From contig NZ_CP022390.1 in NCBI RefSeq assembly GCF_003076515.1, forward strand, positions 1,302,001 through 1,366,000: 64,000 nucleotides of DNA, given 5' to 3'. Origin of the DNA: Alcaligenes aquatilis. Lineage in GTDB: Bacteria; Pseudomonadota; Gammaproteobacteria; Burkholderiales; Burkholderiaceae_B. The position numbers and the translations under genes are program-made. Below are positions 34,606-45,175 of this stretch, piece by piece. A model generated the notes under the pieces. It made no database searches. It saw only the letters and a list, made by a program, of their open reading frames with translations, and was not told the DNA's origin. Every line of letters begins with the position of its first letter. Positions within the stretch are counted from its first letter, which is position 1.

Positions 34606-35487
34606 TTACAGCACTGCCTTGAGCAGCTTACCCATTTCGGATGGGTTACGAGTGGTACGAATACCGCAGGCTTCCATCACTTCCAGCTTGGCATCGGCCG
34701 TGTCGGCACCGCCGGAGATCAGGGCACCAGCGTGACCCATACGTTTTCCGGGAGGCGCTGTCACACCAGCGATGAAGCCAACAACGGGCTTGGTCATATT
34801 GTCTTTAGCCCACAAAGCCGCGTTGACTTCGTCTGGACCGCCGATCTCGCCAATCATGATAACGGCATCGGTATCAGGATCGTCGTTGAACATCTTCAGT
34901 ACGTCGATGTGCTTCAGACCGTTGATTGGGTCGCCACCGATACCCACAGCCGAGGATTGACCCAGGCCCAGTTCGGTTACTTGTGCAACGGCTTCGTATG
35001 TCAGCGTGCCGGAGCGGCTGACCACACCGATGCGGCCCTTGCGGTGAATGTGGCCGGGCATGATACCGATCTTCAGCTCGTCAGGAGTGATCAGACCGGG
35101 GCAGTTCGGGCCCAGCAGCAAGGTTTTGCGGTTTTCAGCGCGCATGCGGTTGCGAACTTCCAGCATGTCGCGAACAGGGATGCCTTCGGTAATGCAGATA
35201 ACCAGGTCCAGGTCCGCTTCGACAGCTTCCCAGATGGCAGCAGCAGCGCCTGCGGGTGGAACGTAAATAACCGACACGGTCGCGCCAGTTTCAGCCTTGG
35301 CGTCGGACACGGAGGCGTAGATAGGTACACCTTCGAAATCCTCACCAGCACGCTTGGGGTTCACGCCAGCCACAAAGGCTTCCATGCCGTTACCGTATTC
35401 ACGGCACATGCGGGTGTGGAACTGGCCGGTCTTGCCGGTGATCCCTTGCGTGATGACTTTGGTGTCTTTATTGATCAGAATCGACAT
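34606..35487 (-). CDS. sucD: Succinate-CoA ligase, alpha subunit
   Basis: 293 residues, normal length. CoA-binding N-terminus NKDTKVITQGITGKTGQFH, then the ligase part with LLLGPNCPGLITPDE and GVVSRSGTLTYEAVAQ. The phospho-histidine lies in GHAGALISGGADTADAK. With SucC it converts succinyl-CoA to succinate in the TCA cycle with ADP/GDP phosphorylation. 21 bp downstream of sucC. Confidence 0.97.
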   Translation of the reverse strand: MSILINKDTKVITQGITGKTGQFHTRMCREYGNGMEAFVAGVNPKRAGEDFEGVPIYASVSDAKAETGATVSVIYVPPAGAAAAIWEAVEADLDLVICITEGIPVRDMLEVRNRMRAENRKTLLLGPNCPGLITPDELKIGIMPGHIHRKGRIGVVSRSGTLTYEAVAQVTELGLGQSSAVGIGGDPINGLKHIDVLKMFNDDPDTDAVIMIGEIGGPDEVNAALWAKDNMTKPVVGFIAGVTAPPGKRMGHAGALISGGADTADAKLEVMEACGIRTTRNPSEMGKLLKAVL

Positions 35488-35508
35488 TTGCTAATCCTCA
35501 ACCTTTTC

Positions 35509-36669
35509 TTACTTGGCGGCAGCGACAACAGCAGTCGCCGCTTCGGCCATGGTGTCAGCACTGATGATGGGCAGACCGGAATCGGCCAGCATTTTCTTGC
35601 CCAGCTCTTCGTTGGTACCCTTCATGCGTACCACCAGAGGCACGTTCAGGTTGACGGCCTTGCACGCAGCGATCACGCCTTCAGCGATCACGTCGCAGCG
35701 CATGATGCCGCCGAAAATGTTAACCAGAATGGCTTTGACGCCCTTGTTGGCCAACATGATCTTGAAGGCTTCGGTCACTTTTTCGGCCGTAGCGCCACCG
35801 CCCACGTCCAGGAAGTTGGCAGGCTCGCCGCCAAACAGCTTGATGGTGTCCATGGTTGCCATAGCCAGACCAGCGCCGTTCACCAGGCAGCCGATATTGC
35901 CGTCCAACTGGATGTAGGCCAGATCGTATTTGCTGGCTTCAACTTCAGCAGGATCTTCTTCAGCCAGGTCACGGAAAGCCACGATATCGGGGTGACGGAA
36001 CAAGGCGTTGCCATCAAAGTTGAACTTGGCGTCCAAAGCGATGATGTCGCCCGAGCCGGTCAGGATCAGAGGGTTGATCTCGGCCAGTTCAGCGTCGGTT
36101 TCGGTGTAGCACTTGTACAGCTTCTGGAATTCAGCAACGGCTTTCTCGATGGAAGCATCAGGAACGCCGATACCGCGAGCCAGCTTGGTGGCTTGCTCGT
36201 CGGTCAGGCCAACAGCCGGGTCCACGAATTCTTTCAGAATGGCGTCGGGGTCACGCTCGGCCACTTCTTCAATTTCCATGCCGCCTTCGCTGGAAGCCAT
36301 CACGGCCACGCGCTGGGTAGCACGGTCGGTAACGATACCGACGTAGTATTCCTTCTTGATGTCCGCGCCTTCCTCGATCAGCAGGCGACCCACTTTCTGG
36401 CCTTCAGGACCAGTTTGGTGAGTGATCAGCTGCATGCCCAGGATTTCCGAGGCCAGTTGACGCACTTCGTCAATCGAGCGAGCCAGCTTGACGCCACCGC
36501 CCTTGCCACGGCCACCGGCGTGAATCTGGGCTTTGACAACCCACACAGAGCCACCCAGCTCCTGCGCAGCTGCAACCGCTTCATCGACGGAGAAGGCAGG
36601 AATTCCGCGTGGCACGGCAACGCCAAACTGCTTAAGCAGTGCTTTGCCCTGATATTCGTGAATTTTCAT
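35509..36669 (-). CDS. sucC: Succinate-CoA ligase (ADP-forming), beta subunit
   Basis: 386 residues. ATP-grasp subunit: [17 protein letters not shown] at the N-terminus, [20 protein letters not shown] (nucleotide-binding loop), and the C-terminal [19 protein letters not shown] with [11 protein letters not shown]. First gene of the sucCD operon; an 84-bp gap separates it from the DUF2889 gene, where the promoter may lie. Confidence 0.97.
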   Translation of the reverse strand: MKIHEYQGKALLKQFGVAVPRGIPAFSVDEAVAAAQELGGSVWVVKAQIHAGGRGKGGGVKLARSIDEVRQLASEILGMQLITHQTGPEGQKVGRLLIEEGADIKKEYYVGIVTDRATQRVAVMASSEGGMEIEEVAERDPDAILKEFVDPAVGLTDEQATKLARGIGVPDASIEKAVAEFQKLYKCYTETDAELAEINPLILTGSGDIIALDAKFNFDGNALFRHPDIVAFRDLAEEDPAEVEASKYDLAYIQLDGNIGCLVNGAGLAMATMDTIKLFGGEPANFLDVGGGATAEKVTEAFKIMLANKGVKAILVNIFGGIMRCDVIAEGVIAACKAVNLNVPLVVRMKGTNEELGKKMLADSGLPIISADTMAEAATAVVAAAK

Positions 36670-36753
36670 GTGATACCTGTCAGTCTAAAAACACAATAAA
36701 AAAAGAAGGCAGGAACTCCAGGCCAGAGCCCGAGACCTGACTAAAACAAAAAA

Positions 36754-37332
36754 CTAGTCCATCCCGTCGGTGACTTTGGGTCGATACCAGATGGGATAAA
36801 ACTCCTCAACCACGGGACCGCTCAAACGCAAGGCATGACAGCCATCCAGGTGGAAAGGCTGCTTATCGGTGCGATAGATTTCTGATTCTCCACTGCTGCG
36901 ACGTCGCCCGGCCATGGTCTGTACCGCAGTAGTTGGCAAAACCTGCGCCAACTCGCTCATGTGCGTACAGCCAGCCGAGCGCCCAAAGCGCTCTTTGACA
37001 CCCTGACGAAACTGCTTGAGCAAATTCAGGCCTACCAATTTCCGGTAGGCGTGCGAAATGGACGAGCAGTTGTCCTGATAAGGGGCCGCATCGTAGACCG
37101 CCACCGCATCCACAATCTCGAAGCTGCTATCGATGGTGATACGCAGATGCATTAAATGCACGGGATCGCCTGCCTTGTGGGTTTGGCCATTGCGTATGGG
37201 AAAGTCGTAGGACTTCACATCCAGCAGCGAGGCCTCCAGATCCCAGAGGCCATCTTCCCGTGCAAACGACTGTACCGTGATGGTACGGGTATGCATTGGT
37301 TCACGGGCAATGGACGGCGGGGGCAAAGGCAT
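36754..37332 (-). CDS. DUF2889 family protein
   Basis: 192 residues from the ATG at 37332. DUF2889 core: REPMHTRTITVQSFAREDGL, WDLEASLLDVKSYDF, GDPVHLMHLRITIDSSFEI and NCSSISHAYRKLVGLNLLKQ. Function unknown; it is a frequent neighbour of sucCD or of lipoyl/TCA genes in betaproteobacteria. The reading frame continues to a TTG at 37368, and another ATG lies at codon 13 of the chosen form; no clear ribosome-binding site decides. Confidence 0.8.
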   Translation of the reverse strand: MPLPPPSIAREPMHTRTITVQSFAREDGLWDLEASLLDVKSYDFPIRNGQTHKAGDPVHLMHLRITIDSSFEIVDAVAVYDAAPYQDNCSSISHAYRKLVGLNLLKQFRQGVKERFGRSAGCTHMSELAQVLPTTAVQTMAGRRRSSGESEIYRTDKQPFHLDGCHALRLSGPVVEEFYPIWYRPKVTDGMD

Positions 37333-37480
37333 TGATATGGACGAGGCGGCAAGATTGAAACCGATCAAGTATAACGCACCTCGTATGTTCCGTATCAGCC
37401 ACTTACATAATCAGCAAGCACATCCAAAGCGGGCCAAACACAGGGTCTACGCGGCATCGATACTACGGTATACCAAATTT

Positions 37481-37524
37481 GCATGAAAAAAACGACCATC
37501 CGGCGGGAGGTCGCTTTTTCATGC
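37481..37524 (-). terminator. Terminator after metE
   Basis: On the minus strand GCGACC...GGTCG forms the GC-rich heart of a long stem (37481-37497 with 37509-37524), then TTTTTTT as part of the outer AT-rich arms (GCATGAAAAA / TTTTTCATGC). It starts 80 bp after the metE stop. Symmetric arms mean it may also work on the other strand. Confidence 0.8.
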
Positions 37525-37603
37525 TAGGAAAATCCGGCAACAAGGTGGGACGTGCGCTGGCCTGACATTCCATTCAGGCGGTTTATTTCATGCCTGCACT
37601 AAA

Positions 37604-39898
37604 TCAGGCAGCAGCCCGCAATGCTTTGGCCGCATCCACCATGGCCTGCAAGGAAGCTGCCGTTTCAGCCCAGCCCCGCGTCTTCAAACCGCAATCCGGA
37701 TTCACCCACAAACGGTCGGCAGGCAGGCGCTTGGCGGCCTCCCCCAGCAATCGGACCATCCAGTCCTTGTCAGGCACATTAGGCGAGTGAATGTCGTAAA
37801 CACCCGGGCCGATGTGGTTGGGATACTCAAAGCTCTCGAAGGCATCCAACAAGAGCATGTTGGAGCGTGAGGTTTCGATCGTAATCACATCTGCGTCCAT
37901 ATCGGCAATGGACGGCATAATGTCGTTGAACTCCGAATAGCACATATGGGTATGGATCTGGGTTTCGTCGGACACGGCGCTGGTGGACAGGCGAAAGCAA
38001 TCCACTGCCCAGTCCAGATACGCCTGCCAATCCCCATGACGTAGCGGCAAACCTTCACGAAAGGCCGGCTCATCGAGCTGGATGACGCGAATACCCGCCT
38101 GCTCCAGATCCAAGACCTCATCGCGCAGGGCTAACGCCAATTGACGGCAGGTATCGGCGCGCGGCTGATCGTCACGAACAAAGGACCACTGCAACATCGT
38201 CACCGGGCCGGTCAGCATGCCTTTGACGGGACGCTCGGTCAAAGACTGGGCATAAGAGGACCAAGCCACGCTCATCGGTGCCAGCCGCAACACATCACCA
38301 AAGATAATTGGCGGCTTGACGCAACGCGAACCGTAGCTTTGCACCCAACCATTTTGCGTAAAAGCAAAACCACCCAACAACTCCCCAAAATACTCCACCA
38401 TATCGTTGCGCTCGGCCTCGCCATGCACCAAAACATCCAGCCCAACGCGTTCCTGAAAACGGATGACTTGCTCGATTTCAGCCTGCATGGCTTTTTCATA
38501 AGCCGCATCACTGAGCGCACCGCCACGCCAATCGCGTCGAGCCGTACGAATTTCAGTGGTCTGAGGGAAGGAACCAATAGTGGTGGTGGGATAGGCGGGC
38601 AAATTCAGCTTGTTGCGCTGAGCTTCAATACGTTGAGCAAATGGAGTTCGTTGACGCTTGAACTGGTTAATTTTGGCCATCTGGGCTTGTACCGCAGGAT
38701 TGTGCGTACGCTTGGACTCACGGCGCGTTTTCAAAGCAGCTTGTTGAGCTTGAACCGCCTGCTGCCCCGCTTCATCCAAGGTACCATCCAGCAACCCTTG
38801 CAACAGCTTGAGTTCATCAAGTTTCTGCACCGCAAAGGATAGCCAGCTCTTTAGTTCAGCATCCAGGCCTGTTTCACTCTGTACGTCCACGGGCACATGC
38901 AAAAGCGAGCAGGAGGGTGCTATCCACAGTCGCTCACCCAAGGCCGCTTTCAAGGGTTCCAGAGTTTGAAGTGTTTTTTCCAGATCAGTACGCCAAATAT
39001 CGCGCCCCGAGATGACGCCGGCAGACAGCACCTGGTCTTGCCCCAATACCGCTTGCACCGCCTGTAAAGCAGCCGGTGCGCACACAGCGTCCACATGCAC
39101 GCCCGCAATGGGCAAGTCTTTCAAGACCGTGACATTTTCGTGCAGATCATCAAAATAGGTCGCCAGCAGCAGCTTCAAACCGGATTGGTTCAGGCTTTGA
39201 TAGACACAACGGAAGGCGTCCTGCCACTCTTGAGGCAAATCCAGAACCAGAACAGGTTCATCAATCTGTACCCATTCCACACCCTGGGCTTTGAAACGAG
39301 CCAGCACTTGTTCATAAACGGGCAACAAAGCATCCAGCAAAGCGAGCTTGCCCACATCGGCCAAGCCCTCATACGCATCTCCCTTACCCAGCCACAACCA
39401 CGTCAAGGGGCCCGGAATCACGGGCTTGACCTTGTACCCCAGAGCCTTGGCCTCCTCAATCTGCTCAAACAAGAACTCACGGGCTATCCGAAAACCTTGA
39501 CCTGGTGCGAGCTCGGGGACGATGTAGTGGTAATTCGTATTGAACCATTTGGTCATTTCACAAGCGGCGACAGCCCTACCGCTGGGCGCACGGCCACGCG
39601 CCATGCGAAACAAAGTATCCAAAGACACGGGGGCATTTTCAGCCTGGCCGAACCGGGCGGGAACCGCTCCCAGCAAGGTGCTCCACTCCAAAATCTGGTC
39701 ATACCAGGCAAAATCACCCACAGGCACGGTGTCCAGGCCTGCCTTGCTTTGCAAATCCCAATGCCGAGCACGCAAGGCCTTGCCTGTATCCAAGAGCTCT
39801 TGCTGGCTTACCTGGCTGGCCCAATAGGCTTCCAAAGCGCGCTTTAATTCGCGTTGTATCCCCATACGGGGAAAACCCAGATTATGAATAACAGTCAT
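37604..39898 (-). CDS. metE: Cobalamin-independent methionine synthase
   Basis: 764 residues, full length. It methylates homocysteine from 5-methyltetrahydropteroyl-triglutamate. N-terminal duplicated barrel starts [17 protein letters not shown]; the C-terminal catalytic barrel has [29 protein letters not shown], and the zinc ligands in HTHMCYSEF and [11 protein letters not shown]. It is divergent from the metR gene, whose product activates it with homocysteine as coactivator; candidate site at 39969-39983. Confidence 0.97.
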   Translation of the reverse strand: MTVIHNLGFPRMGIQRELKRALEAYWASQVSQQELLDTGKALRARHWDLQSKAGLDTVPVGDFAWYDQILEWSTLLGAVPARFGQAENAPVSLDTLFRMARGRAPSGRAVAACEMTKWFNTNYHYIVPELAPGQGFRIAREFLFEQIEEAKALGYKVKPVIPGPLTWLWLGKGDAYEGLADVGKLALLDALLPVYEQVLARFKAQGVEWVQIDEPVLVLDLPQEWQDAFRCVYQSLNQSGLKLLLATYFDDLHENVTVLKDLPIAGVHVDAVCAPAALQAVQAVLGQDQVLSAGVISGRDIWRTDLEKTLQTLEPLKAALGERLWIAPSCSLLHVPVDVQSETGLDAELKSWLSFAVQKLDELKLLQGLLDGTLDEAGQQAVQAQQAALKTRRESKRTHNPAVQAQMAKINQFKRQRTPFAQRIEAQRNKLNLPAYPTTTIGSFPQTTEIRTARRDWRGGALSDAAYEKAMQAEIEQVIRFQERVGLDVLVHGEAERNDMVEYFGELLGGFAFTQNGWVQSYGSRCVKPPIIFGDVLRLAPMSVAWSSYAQSLTERPVKGMLTGPVTMLQWSFVRDDQPRADTCRQLALALRDEVLDLEQAGIRVIQLDEPAFREGLPLRHGDWQAYLDWAVDCFRLSTSAVSDETQIHTHMCYSEFNDIMPSIADMDADVITIETSRSNMLLLDAFESFEYPNHIGPGVYDIHSPNVPDKDWMVRLLGEAAKRLPADRLWVNPDCGLKTRGWAETAASLQAMVDAAKALRAAA

Positions 39899-39968
39899 AG
39901 TAAACCCATAAATTAGAAATAAGCGGCCCGCATCAGGCGCTCGAAAACTATTGTGCCTGTATAATTAC

Positions 39969-39983
39969 TTGAAAAAAAATCAA
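39969..39983. promoter_or_regulatory. Candidate MetR operator between metE and metR
   Basis: TTGA-AAAAAAA-TCAA, a 4-bp-armed dyad with T-N11-A form typical of LysR-type sites and partial fit to the MetR consensus (TGAA-N5-TTCA). It sits 70 bp upstream of metE and 32 bp upstream of metR, in a 117-bp divergent region, where MetR is expected to bind. The AT-rich context makes chance occurrence possible. Confidence 0.45.
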
Positions 39984-40015
39984 ATAAACCATGCTAATTA
40001 TGAGTTTCTCTCAAC

Positions 40016-40936
40016 ATGCTTGAAATTCGTCATCTCGAGACCCTAACCGCCATTCGTGACAGCGGCAGCTTGCAGGAAGCCGCCGAGCGTCTACATGTCA
40101 CACAGTCCGCCCTCTCGCACCAACTGCGAGATCTGGAGGTGCGACTTCAAGTGCAATTACTGAACCGGCGTACCCGCCCTGCCCGCCTGACCACGGCTGC
40201 CTTACGCATCCTGGTTCTGGCCGATGACATCTTGCCGCGTGTACGTGCTACCGAACGTGATCTGCAACGGCTTGCCGCCGGACGTACGGGGCGCCTGCAT
40301 GTGGCGATTGATTGCCATTCCTGCTTTCAATGGTTGATGCCCGCGCTGGACGCATTCAGGCAGCAATGGCCTGATGTCACGCTGGACTTGAGTGCGGCGT
40401 TTTCTTTTGCGCCCTTGCCCGCCTTGATGCGGGGGGATCTAGATGCAGTAATTACCTCAGACCCGCAAGACAATCCGGCCGTCCATTACGAGCCCCTGTT
40501 TCGCTACGAATTGGTGCTGGCCGTATCCAACCAACATCCTTTGTCACAGTACCGCTATGTAGAGCCTTTCCAACTGACGGATCAAGTCCTGATTACCTAC
40601 CCGGTAGAACGCAATCGTCTGGATATTTTCACGCAGTTCCTGACACCAGCCGATGTGGAGCCTGCCGCTGTTCGACAGGCCGAACTGACGCCCATGATCG
40701 TGCAACTGGTCGCCAGCCAACGCGGCGTGACGGCTTTGCCGAACTGGGCTTTGACGGAGTTTCTGAACCCGGCTTCGATTCGTACCTGCCGTTTGGGCGA
40801 GCACGGTATCTGGCGTACGCTTTACGCCGCAGTGCGCGGCGAGGACTTACAGGCGGATTATGTACAGGCCTTTTTGGCGCAAGCACGCGAGACCTGCTTC
40901 AAAAGCCTACAAGGCATTGTGGCCGCGCAACCTTGA
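40016..40936 (+). CDS. metR: LysR-type activator of methionine genes MetR
   Basis: 306 residues. N-terminal winged helix MLEIRHLETLTAIRDSGSLQ, with QSALSHQLRDLEVRL as recognition helix; then a LysR substrate-binding domain with VAIDCHSCFQWLMPALDAFR and PALMRGDLDAVITSDP, close to E. coli MetR. Divergent gene order with metE is conserved across proteobacteria. Homocysteine is the expected effector. Confidence 0.94.
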   Translation: MLEIRHLETLTAIRDSGSLQEAAERLHVTQSALSHQLRDLEVRLQVQLLNRRTRPARLTTAALRILVLADDILPRVRATERDLQRLAAGRTGRLHVAIDCHSCFQWLMPALDAFRQQWPDVTLDLSAAFSFAPLPALMRGDLDAVITSDPQDNPAVHYEPLFRYELVLAVSNQHPLSQYRYVEPFQLTDQVLITYPVERNRLDIFTQFLTPADVEPAAVRQAELTPMIVQLVASQRGVTALPNWALTEFLNPASIRTCRLGEHGIWRTLYAAVRGEDLQADYVQAFLAQARETCFKSLQGIVAAQP

Positions 40937-41092
40937 ACTATTTAACGGTGGCATGGCAAAACACCTGAACCGCTATATAGATAGAGGGGACGTATTAGCG
41001 GGCGTACTCCACACTTGAGCACACGTACGTTTTTTATGGCCGCAGCATACAGCCTAGAGGTGCCGCAAAGCATTGCCGATGAAGGGGCGCAC

Positions 41093-41725
41093 TCAAGCCG
41101 GATCGTCTTCCCAATCACCCAATATTTGCTGCAAGATACGACCCGAGAAGCCGCGGCTGGCCATGAAGCGATATTGTTTGGCGTAACTGCGAGGATCATC
41201 TGGTGGCGCACTGAATTTCTTGCCCCACACTTGCTTAGCCCGTTCCAGCTCGGTCGCCATCAATTCTTCTTTGATGATCTCGGTCTGCTCTACATCCACG
41301 CCATGCTGGCGCAGTTCTTGCAGAATGACCCGGGTGCCCACACGCGAGGCACGGCGGTTCACGACACTATGCGCAAAGCGCTCGTTGGACAGCCATTTCT
41401 GCTCGACCAAGGCGTCGAGCAAGGCTTCCACTTCTTCAGCACTTTCTGCATGAGGGGCCAGTCGGCGGCCCAATTCCAGGCGCGAGTATTCGCGTCGGGA
41501 TAAAAAATTCAAGGCTCTGGCTTTAAGAGACAGCCCCGGCCGTTTGGACGAGGCTTTATTTTCCGTAGCCGGCGCAGTATCACCCGAACGATTTTCTACA
41601 TTTCTGCCCGCCCGTGTGGGTCGGGCAGAAAGCGCAGCAATGCGCTCCCTTTGAGCTTGTTTACGTTCCCGGATTTCTTCCGGGTCTGTCTCAAAGGGTT
41701 CATCATCGAACTCTGGGGGGAAAAT
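41093..41725 (-). CDS. recX: Recombination regulator RecX, apparently with a non-canonical start
   Basis: The RecX core (three-helix repeats; FLSRREYSRLELGRRLAP, LLDALVEQKWLSNERFAHS, GVDVEQTEIIKEEL) modulates RecA filaments. The first TTG at 41512 would give 139 residues, but the family-conserved SLKARAL is encoded just upstream in the same frame, which stays open for 71 more codons up to and into the recA stop. No ATG, GTG or TTG occurs there. GGGAG precedes an ATT (41725) at ideal spacing and a CTG (41728) overlapping the recA stop. I extend to 41725 (210 residues); the N-terminal part is acidic and Arg-rich. Alternatives: TTG at 41512, or a frameshift near the start. Confidence 0.7.
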   Translation of the reverse strand: MFPPEFDDEPFETDPEEIRERKQAQRERIAALSARPTRAGRNVENRSGDTAPATENKASSKRPGLSLKARALNFLSRREYSRLELGRRLAPHAESAEEVEALLDALVEQKWLSNERFAHSVVNRRASRVGTRVILQELRQHGVDVEQTEIIKEELMATELERAKQVWGKKFSAPPDDPRSYAKQYRFMASRGFSGRILQQILGDWEDDPA

Positions 41726-42807
41726 CAGACTTCTCCCTGGGCCGGATCAACCACAGGGGCCGTAACTGGGCGGCTGGTTGCGGCGCCCATCAAGACAACG
41801 CCTAATTTTTCACGCACTTTATTTTCGATTTCACGGGCCAGTTCGGGGCGCTCTTTCAGGAATTCACGCACATTGTCCTTACCTTGGCCAATCCGGTTGC
41901 CGTCGTAGCTGTACCAAGCGCCCGCCTTATCGACCACGCCCGTTTGCACACCCAGATCGATAATCTCGCCTTCACGAGAAATACCGCTGCCGTACATGAT
42001 GTCAAATTCGGTTTGCTTGAAAGGCGGTGCAACTTTGTTCTTGACCACTTTGACTCGGGTTTCGTTACCCACCATTTCGTCGCCACGTTTAATGGAACCG
42101 ATACGGCGAATGTCCAGACGCACGGAAGAATAAAACTTCAGTGCGTTACCACCCGTGGTGGTTTCAGGGTTGCCGAACATGACACCAATCTTCATACGAA
42201 TCTGGTTAATGAAGATCACCATACAATTGGCGCGCTTGATGGTTGCCGTCAATTTACGCAAGGCCTGGCTCATCAGGCGGGCTTGCAGACCGGGCAGGGA
42301 ATCGCCCATATCGCCTTCGATTTCAGCCTTGGGAGTCAGGGCCGCCACTGAGTCAATAACAATCAGGTCAACCGAACCCGAACGCACCAGGGCTTCAGTA
42401 ATCTCCAGGGCCTGTTCGCCGGTATCGGGCTGAGAGATCAGCAGATCGCCCAGGTTCACGCCCAGCTTTTGCGCGTACTGCACATCCAGCGCGTGCTCGG
42501 CATCAATAAAGGCACACGTGCCTTTAAGTTTTTGCATTTCTGCAATGACTTGCAGAGTCAACGTGGTTTTACCCGAGGATTCCGGGCCGTAAATCTCAAT
42601 AACTCGACCGCGTGGCAAGCCACCGACGCCCAAAGCAATGTCCAGACCCAGCGAACCCGTAGAGACCACCTGGATGTCATGCTCGACGTTGTCGTCGCCA
42701 TAACGCATGATCGAGCCCTTGCCGAACTGCTTTTCGATTTGCGACAGAGCGGCGGCCAGCGCTTTGGAACGTTCCGAGGCCACTGCTTTACTGTTTTTAT
42801 CGTCCAT
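41725..42807 (-). CDS. recA: DNA recombinase RecA
   Basis: 360 residues. Walker [14 protein letters not shown], Walker [11 protein letters not shown], loop L1 [18 protein letters not shown] and L2 region [22 protein letters not shown]. RecA promotes homologous recombination and LexA cleavage. The ATG at 42807 ([11 protein letters not shown]) is the usual start; the frame runs on to 42855 without family similarity. A LexA box lies 84 bp upstream. The stop overlaps the proposed recX start. Confidence 0.98.
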   Translation of the reverse strand: MDDKNSKAVASERSKALAAALSQIEKQFGKGSIMRYGDDNVEHDIQVVSTGSLGLDIALGVGGLPRGRVIEIYGPESSGKTTLTLQVIAEMQKLKGTCAFIDAEHALDVQYAQKLGVNLGDLLISQPDTGEQALEITEALVRSGSVDLIVIDSVAALTPKAEIEGDMGDSLPGLQARLMSQALRKLTATIKRANCMVIFINQIRMKIGVMFGNPETTTGGNALKFYSSVRLDIRRIGSIKRGDEMVGNETRVKVVKNKVAPPFKQTEFDIMYGSGISREGEIIDLGVQTGVVDKAGAWYSYDGNRIGQGKDNVREFLKERPELAREIENKVREKLGVVLMGAATSRPVTAPVVDPAQGEV

Positions 42808-42890
42808 GAAAAATCCTTGACTGTGGAATGGCGCCCCAACGGACGGGCACGGCAATTAAAAATCAAACCTAATTATTGCATCAAATTATA

Positions 42891-42906
42891 CTGTATATAT
42901 ACACAG
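42891..42906. promoter_or_regulatory. LexA (SOS) box upstream of recA
   Basis: CTGTATATATACACAG fits CTG-N10-CAG with an alternating AT centre, nearly identical to the E. coli recA operator. It is 84 bp upstream of the recA ATG and 108 bp upstream of the divergent response-regulator gene, so recA is SOS-induced. Confidence 0.9.
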
Positions 42907-43013
42907 ATATTCAAATATATTCACCAAGCGCCATCGTTATCCCCTACTGACCGGCCTGTCGAGCTTATGCAACAATGCCGAACAGCCATTCAATCATTTG
43001 TTTGTGTAGGGTC

Positions 43014-43703
43014 ATGCGCATACTCATAGCCGAAGACGACAGTATTCTCGCGGATGGACTTTCTCGTTCCTTACGCTACGAAGGCTATGCGGTCGATGTC
43101 GTGCACGATGGCGATAGCGCAGACTCCGCCTTGCAGTTGCAAAGCTTCGACCTTCTGATCCTGGATCTGGATCTGCCCAAAAAAAACGGCCTGTCGGTGC
43201 TGCAGTCAATCCGCCAGCGCCAGGACACCTTGCCCGTTCTGATTCTGACCGCCAGCGACACCGTAGAACAGCGCGTACGCGGCCTGGACCTGGGCGCGGA
43301 CGACTATATGTCCAAACCCTTTGCCCTGACCGAGCTCGAAGCCCGTGTACGTGCCTTGACGCGTCGCAGCACGGGCACCAGCAGCGCTTTGCTGCATCAC
43401 AAGCGGCTGAGCTTCGATCTGAAAGGGCGCATGGCTTATATAGATAATCAGCCTTTGGAGCTGTCGGCACGCGAAACCAGTTTGCTGGAGATTTTCCTGT
43501 CGCGCAGCGGTCGCATGATCAGCAAGAACCAGTTTGTGGACCTGCTCTGCGAGTGGGGCGAGGAAGTCACCCCGAATGCCATCGAGGTCTACATCCACCG
43601 CCTGCGCAAAAAGTTGGAGCCTAGTGGTGTACGCATCCTGACTGTGCGGGGTTTGGGATACTGTCTGGAACCAGAAAAACTGCGAGAAGACGCTCCAGCC
43701 TAA
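43014..43703 (+). CDS. OmpR-family response regulator (TctD/QseB-like)
   Basis: 229 residues. Receiver with RILIAEDDSILADGL, phospho-acceptor Asp51 in LLILDLDLPKKNG, and the lysine of YMSKPF; winged-helix output with LELSARETSLLEIFLSRSG and AIEVYIHRLRKKLEPSGV. The frame extends to 42975, but the ATG at 43014 gives the canonical receiver start. It is divergent from recA and followed after 10 bp by its kinase gene; a transporter gene completes the set. Confidence 0.92.
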   Translation: MRILIAEDDSILADGLSRSLRYEGYAVDVVHDGDSADSALQLQSFDLLILDLDLPKKNGLSVLQSIRQRQDTLPVLILTASDTVEQRVRGLDLGADDYMSKPFALTELEARVRALTRRSTGTSSALLHHKRLSFDLKGRMAYIDNQPLELSARETSLLEIFLSRSGRMISKNQFVDLLCEWGEEVTPNAIEVYIHRLRKKLEPSGVRILTVRGLGYCLEPEKLREDAPA

Positions 43704-43713
43704 GGGATCGTCC

Positions 43714-45171
43714 ATGCAGCACGCCAGCCCGCCCCCAAAAAATACCGACGCACGCGCAAAAGACAAGCGCGTGGCTCCGCGCCCGCTCATCCACAAGATC
43801 ATGATCTGGATTTTCGGGCCTTTGTTCTTGCTGTGGACAGTGGGCATTGTCATTACTTATTTCATCGCCCAGCACATTGCCAACTCACCCTATGACCGCA
43901 CCTTGCGCGATCACCTGGACTTGCTGCGAGTAGAAATCAGCCGTCAGGACCTGAGCCAAGCCATTCATTTGTCACATGGCGCGCAGACGATTTTGCGGCA
44001 GGAAAGCCCGACACCCACGTTATGGCAAATCCGCGATGCCAATGGCCAGCCGCTCGCTGGGAATGCCAGTTTGCCGGTTCCCGATAGCTGGAGCTACGAC
44101 ACCGACTTGCTGCGCTACCGAGACGTCACTCTGAACGATCAAAGTCTGCGACTGGCCTATGTCTGGGGCGGCAAGGACAAGAACAACACGCCCTTTCTGG
44201 CGGTTGCCGCCGAAACCAATGAACATAGAGCGGTTCTACACAGAGAAATTCTGATCGGGATGCTGACACCGCAATTTATTCTGGTGCCGCTGGCAGCCAT
44301 GCTGGCGGGCCTGGGACTCACTCATGGCCTGGAGCCGCTGAACCTGCTGCAAGCGCGCTTGCGCGCCCGTGCGCCGGGCGATTTGTCACCCGTGGATCAG
44401 GAACAAGCGCCTGCCGAAATCGTGCCACTGATTGATGCCATGAATGGGCTACTGGCCCAGCAAGCACAGTTTTCAGCAACTCAACGCCAGTTTGTCGCCA
44501 ATGCTGCTCATCAACTGAAAACTCCGCTTGCCGGGATACGCACCCAGGCCGAACTGGCCTTGCGCGAACGTGACCCAAAGCAGACCGAAGCCAGCCTGCA
44601 ACAACTGGTACGCGGCACCGACCGCGCCACGCGTCTGGTTACCCAAATGCTGGCCTTGGCGCGCGCCGAGAGCAGCGACACCCTGTACGCCTCCACCCAG
44701 CAAACCCTGGACCTGAATACGCTAACCGAATTGCACGTAGGCCAACGTGTACCCGATGCCCTAGAGCTTGGACTGGACCTGGGCCTGGAAAACCATACCA
44801 AAGCCATCCTTTTGCAAGCCGATCCGGTCCTGCTCGATGAACTGATCAACAATCTGCTGGACAACGCCCTGATCTACACCCCGAAGGGCGGGTGGGTCAC
44901 CATGCGTACCGGCCAGGCCCCAGGCAAAGCGTGGCTGGAAATTGAGGACAACGGACCCGGCATTCCCACTGAACATCAAGCACGGATTTTTGATCGTTTT
45001 TATCGCATCATGGGCAACCAGGCGGACGGTAGTGGTCTGGGGCTGGCCATTGTGCGGGAAATCGCCGAGATTCACGGCGCCTCTATCGACTTTATGCCAC
45101 TGACTGGGGGCCAGGAAAGTGGCCTGCGCTTGCGAGTCAGTTTCCCACTGTCTTTGCCTTGGAGAGCCTGA
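43714..45171 (+). CDS. TctE-like sensor histidine kinase
   Basis: 485 residues. Helix about 28-53, a 2CSK_N-type sensor region (PYDRTLRDHLDLLRVEI), a second helix about 180-202, then H-box NAAHQLKTPLAGIRTQAEL (His266), N-box DELINNLLDNALIYTP, DNGPGIP and GSGLGLAIV. TctE-type kinases sense carboxylates such as tricarballylate or citrate and control their transport; the downstream transporter overlaps no more than the start region. Substrate not readable. Confidence 0.92.
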   Translation: MQHASPPPKNTDARAKDKRVAPRPLIHKIMIWIFGPLFLLWTVGIVITYFIAQHIANSPYDRTLRDHLDLLRVEISRQDLSQAIHLSHGAQTILRQESPTPTLWQIRDANGQPLAGNASLPVPDSWSYDTDLLRYRDVTLNDQSLRLAYVWGGKDKNNTPFLAVAAETNEHRAVLHREILIGMLTPQFILVPLAAMLAGLGLTHGLEPLNLLQARLRARAPGDLSPVDQEQAPAEIVPLIDAMNGLLAQQAQFSATQRQFVANAAHQLKTPLAGIRTQAELALRERDPKQTEASLQQLVRGTDRATRLVTQMLALARAESSDTLYASTQQTLDLNTLTELHVGQRVPDALELGLDLGLENHTKAILLQADPVLLDELINNLLDNALIYTPKGGWVTMRTGQAPGKAWLEIEDNGPGIPTEHQARIFDRFYRIMGNQADGSGLGLAIVREIAEIHGASIDFMPLTGGQESGLRLRVSFPLSLPWRA

Positions 45172-45175
45172 ACCC

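Noticed and set aside
34732..36699. Long plus-strand open frame opposite sucD and sucC
   Set aside because: Antisense of two highly conserved genes; composition and length are explained by their codon use and no ribosome-binding site or family is seen.
40937..41092. Possible terminator after metR near the T-run at 41028-41035
   Set aside because: Only a 5-bp CGTAC/GTACG pairing precedes the T-run; stem too short to support.
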